This document shows, piece after piece, positions 7,639 to 12,523 of a stretch of DNA of 12,523 bases (positions within the stretch are counted from its first letter, which is position 1; every line of letters starts with the position of its first letter). The stretch is from Spirochaetaceae bacterium (lineage in GTDB: Bacteria; Spirochaetota; Spirochaetia; SZUA-6; Bin103). The position numbers and the translations under genes are program-made. The notes beneath the pieces are model-generated. The model was not told where the DNA came from and searched no databases. It saw only the letters and a list, made by a program, of their open reading frames with translations. Location of the stretch: assembly GCA_026710565.1 (NCBI GenBank), contig JAPOQV010000063.1:1-12523 (forward strand), written 5' to 3'.

Positions 7639-7656
7639 GGGGCCGCCGACGGCCCC
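7639..7656 (+). promoter_or_regulatory. 5'-leader hairpin directly before SD
   Basis: GGGGCCG and CGGCCCC form a 7-base-pair stem around a CCGA loop. It ends 3 bases before the AGGAG SD at 7660-7664 of the second VOC gene. A stem this strong and this close could affect ribosome loading or protect the leader; that is inference. Confidence 0.4.
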
Positions 7657-7672
7657 GAGAGGAGATTCAGAA

Positions 7673-8041
7673 ATCAGTAATCCGGTTGTTCACTTCGAGA
7701 TACGGTCGCAGGATCCGGCACCGTTGCGCGAGTTCTACTCCAGCCTGTTCGACTGGCAGATCAAGGTTGGCGAGGAGATCGAGTACGACATGGTCAACAC
7801 CAGGGCCAAGGACGATCCGGTCGGCATCGACGGTGGCATCACCGGGGCCGACGGCGATCCGAACATGGTCACGTTCTACGTCCAGGTCGATGACATCGAT
7901 GCCAGCCTGCAGAAGGCCGTGGACCTGGGGGCGACGGTGATCGTGCCCGTAACGACCATTCCGAAGTCGGTGACGTTCGCCCTCTTCGCCGATCCGCAGG
8001 GCAACTGCATCGGCATGGTTGCAAGCCAGACCCCCGACTGA
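7673..8041 (+). CDS. VOC family protein with ATC at the expected start
   Basis: Coding and family resemblance begin at ATC 7673, giving xSNPVVHFEIRSQDPAPLREF..., the usual N-terminus of this VOC branch, including the metal-binding His of 'VVHFEI'. AGGAG at 7660-7664 stands 8 bases upstream, ideal for this position. From ATC the product is 122 residues, a normal length. The other module shows NMVTFYVQVDDIDASLQKAV, LGATVIVPVTTI and VTFALFADPQGNCIGMV. The first permitted codon, TTG 7724, would remove 17 residues including the first strand and the His, and has no SD. Upstream of ATC the frame is open but holds no ATG, GTG or TTG nearby. Explanations are rare AUC initiation, an ATG to ATC mutation that silences the gene, or a sequencing error. 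The reaction is unknown. Confidence 0.8.
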   Translation: MSNPVVHFEIRSQDPAPLREFYSSLFDWQIKVGEEIEYDMVNTRAKDDPVGIDGGITGADGDPNMVTFYVQVDDIDASLQKAVDLGATVIVPVTTIPKSVTFALFADPQGNCIGMVASQTPD

Positions 8042-8059
8042 TTCCGGATCCACCACCGG

Positions 8060-8098
8060 AGCACCGCCGATCTGCTCCGCGAGCATGGCTGCGAGACG
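8060..8098 (+). pseudogene. Possible ankyrin C-terminal remnant
   Basis: One plus-strand frame reads STADLLREHGCET, close to the common ankyrin-array ending of the form TADLLRKHGGKT. No start and no upstream repeat are present; the frame begins just after the VOC stop. With another plus-strand ankyrin fragment at 9171-9479, it may be the residue of a decayed ankyrin gene. The match is short, so chance is possible. Confidence 0.35.
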
Positions 8099-8105
8099 AG
8101 CAGAA

Positions 8106-8134
8106 GCTCATCGTCGCCGCTTCAAGCGATGAGC
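8106..8134. terminator. Hairpin between convergent genes
   Basis: GCTCATCG (8106-8113) and CGATGAGC (8127-8134) are exact inverted repeats around a 13-base loop. They lie between the stop of the second VOC gene (8041) and the stop of the convergent ankyrin gene (8137). The position suits a bidirectional terminator, but no T-tract follows on either strand, so it could act only as an RNA-end-stabilising stem. Confidence 0.35.
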
Positions 8135-8136
8135 CG

Positions 8137-9162
8137 TCACTCGGCGGCGCCGGCAGCTTCGAGCAGCTCGATGACGGCCGAGAGCCGCGCCTTGTCCCTG
8201 ACCGTCGAGCGCCGCGCGAGCGCGAGCGAGGGGCGGCCGGCATTGTCAGTAGCGCCCACATCGGCGCCACGGTCGAGCAGCAACGTGACGATGTCCAGGA
8301 ATCCGGCCTTGGCGGCACAGTGCAGGGCCGTCTGCCCCTTGTGGTTCCTGACGTTGACGTCGGCACCCCGGTCGAGCAGGTCGCGCACACGATCGACGTT
8401 CCCGCCCCGGTCGCCGCGCGCCTGAAACACCAGCGGAGGCCAGCCACCCTCGGCATGGTCGACGCTGACACCGGCGCCGTGCGCGGCAAGCACCGCGGCG
8501 ATCTCGGCCGACACCCCCGACCGCGGCACCTCGGCCCGGGTCGGGTCGGCGCCGCCGTCGATGAGCGCGCCGAGGATGTCGGCCCGGTCTCGCCACATCG
8601 CAAACCGGATCAGCCAGTGGCTGTACGGCCGCGGGTCGGCACCGCGCGCCGGCAGCGTCGTTACGATGTCGAGACGACGGGCGCTGACGGCATAGTGCAG
8701 CGCGGTCGCACGCAGGCCGGCATCGTGCTGCGGCTTCTCCTCCGCCGCCAGCCGCGGTTCGCGTTCCAGGTATTCGACCACCGCTTCGTGATCGCCAAGG
8801 AACGCGGCGGTGTAGATGTCTGTCGCGGCGCCCCGCTCGATGAGGCGGTCGGCCACGGCCTCGTGGCCCTGGTATCGCGCCGCGCAGTACGGCGAGATCT
8901 CGACCAGGAGCGGTGTGAAGTGGCAGCCGCAGGCGTCGATGTCGGCACCCCGATCGAGCAGGTAGTCCACCACTTCGAGCCGTCCCCGGTACGCCGCTTC
9001 CCACAACAAGGTGCGCCCGTGCGAACCGATGCGTCGGATCCACGCAGGCTCTTGGGCCAACACGGCGCGTACGACACCGAGATCGCCCCGACCCGCGGCT
9101 GCCGCGGCGACTCTCAGAAAGTCGCTGGCTTTCCCGGTCAGGACGGACATCGCCGTCTGCAT
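8137..9162 (-). CDS. Ankyrin-repeat protein
   Basis: 341 residues made almost wholly of ankyrin repeats: a helical N-cap (about 12-40), SHGRTLLWEAAYRGRLEVVD with YLLDRGADID (47-76), a longer unit with CHFTPLLVEI and GHEAVADRLIERGAATD (80-115), TAAFLGDHEAVVEYLEREP (118-136), ATALHYAVSARRLDIVTTLP (152-171), DILGALIDGGADPTRAE (195-211), VRDLLDRGADVNVRNHKGQT (259-278) and ALHCAAKAGFLDIVTLLLD (279-297). A C-cap ends in ELLEAAGAAE. No signal peptide or membrane span is seen, so it is likely a cytoplasmic protein-binding scaffold; the partner is unknown. ATG 9162 and ATG 9150 are both possible starts and neither has a good SD. It faces a broken ankyrin gene on the other strand only 8 bases from its start, which suggests rearrangement of ankyrin genes at this locus. 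Confidence 0.88.
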   Translation of the reverse strand: MQTAMSVLTGKASDFLRVAAAAAGRGDLGVVRAVLAQEPAWIRRIGSHGRTLLWEAAYRGRLEVVDYLLDRGADIDACGCHFTPLLVEISPYCAARYQGHEAVADRLIERGAATDIYTAAFLGDHEAVVEYLEREPRLAAEEKPQHDAGLRATALHYAVSARRLDIVTTLPARGADPRPYSHWLIRFAMWRDRADILGALIDGGADPTRAEVPRSGVSAEIAAVLAAHGAGVSVDHAEGGWPPLVFQARGDRGGNVDRVRDLLDRGADVNVRNHKGQTALHCAAKAGFLDIVTLLLDRGADVGATDNAGRPSLALARRSTVRDKARLSAVIELLEAAGAAE

Positions 9163-9170
9163 GCTACAAC

Positions 9171-9479
9171 GTGAGCCGGGAGACTTGGCGTGAGACGCTG
9201 TGCTACGGCACGCCGCTGCGTTGGGCGCTCATGGGCGGGCACGAGGCGGCGGTTCATCGCTCACGGGGCCGACGTCAACCGCCCCCGAAGCGCGACGGCC
9301 GAACGGCCCTGCACTGCGCGGCCGCCACGGGCACCGCCGGCAAGCTCGTGCGCATGCTGCTCGACGCCGGCGCCGATCCCCACGCCCTGGATCATGCAGG
9401 CGATCGGCCGATCGATCTGACGCGGCGCGCCAAACGGCCGACCGCAGCGCGTCTCCTGCACGAAGCCGGCGCGGCCTGA
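9171..9479 (+). pseudogene. Frameshifted ankyrin-repeat gene fragment
   Basis: An ankyrin text is readable only by changing frame twice. From GTG 9171 the frame gives YGTPLRWALMGGHEAAV. Around 9252 the ankyrin sequence moves to the next frame (FIAHGADVNRP, 9253-9285). At the C-run 9282-9286 it returns to the first frame as KRDGRTALHCAAATG, then KLVRMLLDAGADPHALDHAG and a C-terminus RRAKRPTAARLLHEAGAA. The two shifts compensate, so one ORF survives, but the middle repeat is scrambled. Upstream repeats are missing: the intact divergent ankyrin gene begins 8 bases away. It is either a dying paralogue or an assembly or sequencing artefact; a short functional protein is less likely. Confidence 0.6.
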
Positions 9480-9492
9480 GGGGCGACGGAGC

Positions 9493-9530
9493 CCCGTGAA
9501 CACGGGTCCGTGCGCACGTATCCTGTGCAA
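9493..9530 (+). promoter_or_regulatory. Possible promoter/operator of the antitoxin gene
   Basis: CCCGTG-AA-CACGGG (9493-9506) is a 6-base-arm inverted repeat. TGCGCA (9511-9516) and TGTGCA (9524-9529) form a second, imperfect pair. TATCCT (9519-9524) matches 4 of 6 bases of a -10 box and would start RNA near GTG 9531, that is, a leaderless message; no SD is visible. RHH antitoxins usually repress their own promoters through such repeats. The evidence is weak. Confidence 0.3.
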
Positions 9531-9758
9531 GTGAAACTCACCCTGTCACTGGACGCGAAGGTGGTCGCCGAAGCCCGCAAGTCCGCTGCGGCCATGGGGC
9601 TGAGCCTCAATCAGGCGGTGCGAAACTACCTGGTGCGCTTGGCCGGGCTGCGCTCGCCTGAAGAGGAGATCGCAGAGGTGAAGCGCCTTTCGGAGATGGC
9701 CGAAGGCGACCGCGCCGGCTGGACCTTCGACCGGGAGGATCTCCATCGGCGTGCGTAG
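9531..9758 (+). CDS. RHH-fold VapB-like antitoxin (orphan)
   Basis: 75 residues. The N-terminus KLTLSLDAKVVAEARKSAA, then MGLSLNQAVRNYLVRLAG, is a ribbon-helix-helix DNA-binding domain: a beta strand, helix A and helix B with the SLNQ turn. It is followed by an acidic toxin-binding tail (SPEEEIAEVKRLSEMAEGD) and WTFDREDLHRRA. It would normally dimerise on its own promoter and neutralise a PIN ribonuclease encoded directly downstream. GTG 9531 is chosen since the RHH strand begins there; GTGs at 9510 and 9525 are also in frame. Its stop overlaps the toxin start (GTG 9751) by 8 bases, as in intact operons of this kind, but that toxin is destroyed. It may persist as a repressor, an anti-addiction gene, or simply a remnant. 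Confidence 0.78.
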   Translation: MKLTLSLDAKVVAEARKSAAAMGLSLNQAVRNYLVRLAGLRSPEEEIAEVKRLSEMAEGDRAGWTFDREDLHRRA

Positions 9759-9866
9759 CTTCTTCGACAGCAACGTCCTGGTCTACACGGACGACGCCGG
9801 CGACAGCGTCAGGCAGGCATGGGAGGTCGACGGACTGGAGATCACCAATACCCGTTCGTGAACTGA
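9751..9866 (+). pseudogene. PIN-domain (VapC-like) toxin, internally deleted
   Basis: GTG 9751 gives RSFFDSNVLVYTDDAGDSV, the standard start of a PIN ribonuclease, with the first catalytic Asp in 'FFDSNVLVY'. After about 23 residues the text jumps to VDGLEITN, which resembles the usual C-terminal end of the family (DGLxIxNPF). The frame stops at TGA 9859-9861 after 36 residues, whereas PIN toxins usually have about 130-140. The central acidic residues and most of the fold are absent. If the two extra bases AC at 9850-9851 are ignored, the end reads NPFVN and a TGA at 9864-9866, so a second lesion is likely. The gene should encode no active nuclease. Confidence 0.75.
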
Positions 9867-9868
9867 CC

Positions 9869-9906
9869 GATGGAACGTTGCACTTCGGGGCCGAAACGGG
9901 ACGCGA
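9869..9906. repeat. Palindromic element, diverged right copy
   Basis: Second copy of the element at 7521-7558 in the same orientation, with 8 mismatches over 38 bases. The mismatches break the perfect symmetry, leaving an imperfect hairpin centred on CTTCGG-GG-CCGAA. It fills the gap between the end of the toxin remnant and the stop of the convergent membrane-protein gene (9907). Like the other copy it sits just downstream of a gene end, without a T-tract. Confidence 0.65.
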
Positions 9907-12288
9907 TCACCGTACTGCGGCCCGGCGTGCGGCCAGGGCGGTGCCGAGGTAGACGGCGGCAGCGAGCACGACGAGCGCCGGGATGCCCCAGTCCCAGGCG
10001 ATCTGGGGCGCCAGTGCCGCGCCGACCACGGACGCGGCGCCGTTCGCCGCCCACGCCCGAGCGGTCGCGTACGGCTGCGGGGCGAGCAGCCGGATGCCGG
10101 CCGGGAATGGCAGGCCCAGTGGAATCGCCACGGCGGCCAGCAGGATCGCGGCGCCGGCGACGCGGAGCACCGCCGGCAGCGCCAGCAGCCACCGGACCAG
10201 CGGGAAAGCCGTGAGCGCCGCCACCGCAAGCAGTGCGCCGATCAGGAGCAGCACCACCGGCAGCCGCCCGATCGAGATACGCCCGGACGCCAACCCGCCG
10301 AGGCCAGACAGCGTGAGCATGGCCGACAGCACCACCACGACCGAGACCACCGGATCGCCGACCAGCAGGGTGAACAGGCCGATCAGGGCGAGCTCCGCCC
10401 AGATGTAGCCGGCCCCCACCGCCAGGAAGTACGCGAAGACGCTCGGCGAGAGCCGGCCGTCCCCGCGGCCGGCCGCGGCCGGCAACGCCAGCAGCAGCGC
10501 GGCGGCCAGGGCGGAGATGCCGATCACGGCCGCCACCACCACCTCGGCAGACAGCAGGAACCCGAACCAGCGTCCGCCGAGCGCAGCGGCCAGCTCGCCG
10601 ATCCGCGCCCACCGAAGCGTGTGGCTGAAGAACGGCCGGCCGTCGCGGAGCGGCGCCACGTCCAGCACCTGCGCATGGAACCAGGCGCCCGCTCGCCCTT
10701 CCCGCCAGGCGGCGACCAGCTCGCCGACCGCGACCTGGTAGTGCGGCTCCACCAGGACGGCGAAGCGGTTCGCTTCGTCGCTGCTCATGCCGCTCAGATA
10801 GACCAGGTCGAAGCCCCGCTCGTCCGCGAACGAGCGCAGGGCTGCCAGCCGTTCGGCCGACAGCGGAGCGCGCGACACGGCCAGGACGAAACTCTCGAAG
10901 GAGCGGAGCATCGCCAGGTGCCGTTCCGGCGTCTGCGTCCGGCCGTCGAGCGCCGCCAGAGCCGTCGCCGCGGCGCGCACGCTGGTCGACGGGGGCAGCG
11001 ACAGCTTGCGCCCCAGCACCAGCACGCCGTCGTCGGTCAGCAGATCGAGGTAGCTCCGCAAGGCATCGGTCGTCAGCGTGAACTGGCGGCTCAGGCTCTC
11101 GACTCCCGGCACCGACGCGCCGGCGTGATCCAGGTAGATCAGGTCGTAGCGCTCGGCGGCGCGCGCGGTAAAGCCGCGTAGCGACGACCTGTGGACGGAG
11201 ACCGGTTCGTCCCAGCCCAGTTCCTTGACCGCGTCGCGCACCGCCGCGGCGCGCCAGGCCGACGAATCCACCACCGTGATCCGAGGCACCCCGGCCTGGA
11301 CCACGATCGGCAGCGCGGTGCCGCCGCTCGCCTGCAGCACCAGCGCGCTGCGCGCATCGCGCACCAGGGCCGAACCGACCGAGCCGAGCAGGTCCCCGGC
11401 GTAGCGCGAGTCGGGATCACGCGGTACGAACAGCGACGCGTCGCCGTCGGTCAGCAGCGCGTCCTGGCGCGGAAACCGCTCCATCCAGCGCAGGCTCAGC
11501 CCCGGGGCGAAGCGTAGCGCCGGCCCCTGCAGCCGCTCGTAGCGGCCGCGGATCGTGGTTCGGCGCTCGACCACCTCCGTCTCCGGAAACTGCAGCGCCT
11601 GGTAGCCGAGCTTGTACGAGGATGGCTTCACCTCGCCGATCAGGCCGGTGGCCAGCGATCCGATCGCCACCGCTGCCGCCGCGGCGCCGGCGAGAGCGCC
11701 CTGCATCCGCCGCTCCCTCCCGGCCCGCCGCCACCCCGTCGCGATCGCCAGCAACGCCGGAACCCCCGCGATCGCCGCGACCGCGCCGGCGATGCCGAAT
11801 GCCGGCAGCAGCCCCACCGGTGCGACGGCGCCCAGCCCGGAGCCGGCCATCGCCGACAGGTAGGTGCGCCCGGCCGGGATGTCCGGGTCGGCGTAGGCGA
11901 ACGCCGTGACCAGTCCGGCGATCGCGAACGGTACCGACAGGACCAGAAAGGACACGGCCAGCAGCGCGAGTTGGCCCAGCTCCAGCGGGATGCGGAAATA
12001 GTCCAGATCCATGGCGCGGAGCGCCGCGAAGGACCCCAGCACGGCCAGCGAGAGCGCCGCCAGCAGGACGGCGATCCCCGCGGGGCGGCGCAGCACGGCG
12101 GATGCCCGCGGCCGGCGCGACACCAGAACGGCCAGCACCACCCCGGAGGCGGAGAAGCCGAGCAACGCGACGCCCAGGACCAGGAACGTCAGGTGGTTCC
12201 ACTGCGAAAGCGAGAAGAACCGGACCAGGAGCGCCTCATACGCCAGGGCGGCGAAGGAGGCGACCGCGGCGGCGATCAGCAGCGTCAG
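9907..12288 (-). CDS. Multi-helix membrane protein with spermidine-synthase-like domain
   Basis: About 793 residues from CTG 12288. An N-terminal bundle of about six helices begins at LLIAAAVASFAALAYEALL and includes FLVLSVPFAIAGLVTAFAYA. A soluble centre (about 215-580) resembles spermidine synthase: KLGYQAL, LLTDGDASLFVP, ALVLQASGG (316-324), ITVVDSSAWRAAAV (337-350) and ERYDLIYLDHAGASVPGVESL (379-399). A C-terminal bundle follows, of about six to eight helices, with FAYFLAVGAGYIWAELALIG. Similar long membrane-embedded SpeE-like proteins are common in bacteria and mostly uncharacterised. The glycine-rich SAM loop is degenerate, so aminopropyl transfer is not assured. TTG 12165 is the first permitted start but would cut off the first helix. 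The frame between them carries clear homologous text (YEALLVRFFSLSQWNHLTFL), with GAGGT at 12293-12297 before CTG. It follows the pcm gene with a 7-base gap. Confidence 0.8.
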   Translation of the reverse strand: MTLLIAAAVASFAALAYEALLVRFFSLSQWNHLTFLVLGVALLGFSASGVVLAVLVSRRPRASAVLRRPAGIAVLLAALSLAVLGSFAALRAMDLDYFRIPLELGQLALLAVSFLVLSVPFAIAGLVTAFAYADPDIPAGRTYLSAMAGSGLGAVAPVGLLPAFGIAGAVAAIAGVPALLAIATGWRRAGRERRMQGALAGAAAAAVAIGSLATGLIGEVKPSSYKLGYQALQFPETEVVERRTTIRGRYERLQGPALRFAPGLSLRWMERFPRQDALLTDGDASLFVPRDPDSRYAGDLLGSVGSALVRDARSALVLQASGGTALPIVVQAGVPRITVVDSSAWRAAAVRDAVKELGWDEPVSVHRSSLRGFTARAAERYDLIYLDHAGASVPGVESLSRQFTLTTDALRSYLDLLTDDGVLVLGRKLSLPPSTSVRAAATALAALDGRTQTPERHLAMLRSFESFVLAVSRAPLSAERLAALRSFADERGFDLVYLSGMSSDEANRFAVLVEPHYQVAVGELVAAWREGRAGAWFHAQVLDVAPLRDGRPFFSHTLRWARIGELAAALGGRWFGFLLSAEVVVAAVIGISALAAALLLALPAAAGRGDGRLSPSVFAYFLAVGAGYIWAELALIGLFTLLVGDPVVSVVVVLSAMLTLSGLGGLASGRISIGRLPVVLLLIGALLAVAALTAFPLVRWLLALPAVLRVAGAAILLAAVAIPLGLPFPAGIRLLAPQPYATARAWAANGAASVVGAALAPQIAWDWGIPALVVLAAAVYLGTALAARRAAVR

Positions 12289-12295
12289 CGCAACC

Positions 12296-12523
12296 TCAGT
12301 TCAGGGCGGCCCCGGTCATCGGCACGAACAACACCCCCAGGATCTCCTGCATGCGAAAGCCGTCCTCAAGCCTGGTGACCACCACCAAGCTCTGGTGCGC
12401 GAACGGATTGCCGAGCGGCAGGATCAGCCGGCCGCCGACCGCGAGCTGTTCCAGCAGCGGCGGCGGCACGTGGTCGACCGCGGCGGTGATCATGATGTGG
12501 TCGAACGGCGCCGCCTCCGGCCA
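12296..12523 (-). CDS. pcm: Protein-L-isoaspartate O-methyltransferase, C-terminal part
   Basis: Only the last 75 residues are visible; the N-terminus lies beyond the right edge. The text APFDHIMITAAVDHVPPPLL, EQLAVGGRLILPLGNP, SLVVVTRLEDGFRMQEI and the ending GVLFVPMTG is the characteristic C-terminal half of the enzyme. It uses S-adenosylmethionine to methylate L-isoaspartyl residues in aged proteins, starting their repair in the cytoplasm. The 'FDxIxxTAA' motif and the 'FVPxTG' ending set it apart from other methyltransferases. Its TGA (12296-12298) overlaps the SD-like GAGGT of the next gene, so the two are probably co-transcribed and translationally coupled. Confidence 0.9.
   Translation of the reverse strand, partial: WPEAAPFDHIMITAAVDHVPPPLLEQLAVGGRLILPLGNPFAHQSLVVVTRLEDGFRMQEILGVLFVPMTGAALN

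Noticed and set aside
7590..7940. Plus-strand ORF of 116 codons overlapping the second VOC gene
   Set aside because: Out of frame with the clear VOC text; low-complexity Arg/Ser/Thr composition.
8137..9162. Recurring GCACCCCGGTCGAGCAG-like strings as a possible CRISPR or tandem repeat array
   Set aside because: They are the degenerate LLDRGAD codons of ankyrin repeats, with unequal spacing and no conserved repeat-spacer structure.

Overview
This is a very GC-rich bacterial window (roughly two thirds G+C by eye). Coding is dense, intergenic gaps are short, genes often overlap by a few bases, and GTG and TTG starts are common. The mix of genes (a phytanoyl-CoA-dioxygenase-like enzyme, a cytoplasmic GH29 fucosidase, a DUF4340 protein, ankyrin repeats, VOC proteins and toxin-antitoxin debris) fits an environmental or host-associated, metagenome-type bacterium. 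No phylogenetic marker is present, so the phylum cannot be named from this window.

Left block (1-4985, minus strand): a tightly packed run read from 4985 down to the left edge. It holds a PhyH-family dioxygenase, an alpha-L-fucosidase that overlaps it in a GTGA junction with an excellent SD, a DUF4340 membrane-anchored protein, a four-helix membrane protein, and a second multi-helix membrane protein cut off by the window start. Spacing suggests one transcription unit that mixes sugar or organic-acid catabolism with uncharacterised envelope proteins.

Middle block (5098-7487, plus strand): divergent from PhyH across a 112-bp spacer. It holds a six-bladed-propeller/NHL-like protein, an unrecognised acidic 301-residue protein, and a PhnB-type VOC protein.

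Accessory block (about 7520-9906): bounded on both sides by copies of one 38-bp palindromic element (7521-7558 and 9869-9906, 30 of 38 bases identical). It contains a second VOC gene whose natural start appears to be ATC, an intact ankyrin-repeat gene, two ankyrin remnants on the opposite strand, and a VapB-like antitoxin gene next to a PIN toxin gene that has lost its middle. This is a decaying, insertion-prone island.

Right block (9907-12523, minus strand): protein-L-isoaspartate methyltransferase (partial, cut by the right edge) followed by a large multi-helix protein with an embedded spermidine-synthase-like domain. That gene has no ATG, GTG or TTG at its homology-supported N-terminus; an SD points to CTG.

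No stretch longer than 300 bases lacks a gene. I saw no rRNA, tRNA, CRISPR array or complete insertion sequence. The most notable pattern is that three genes (at the left edge, 7673 and 12288) have SD-like sequences and well-supported coding at their N-terminus but no canonical start codon there.
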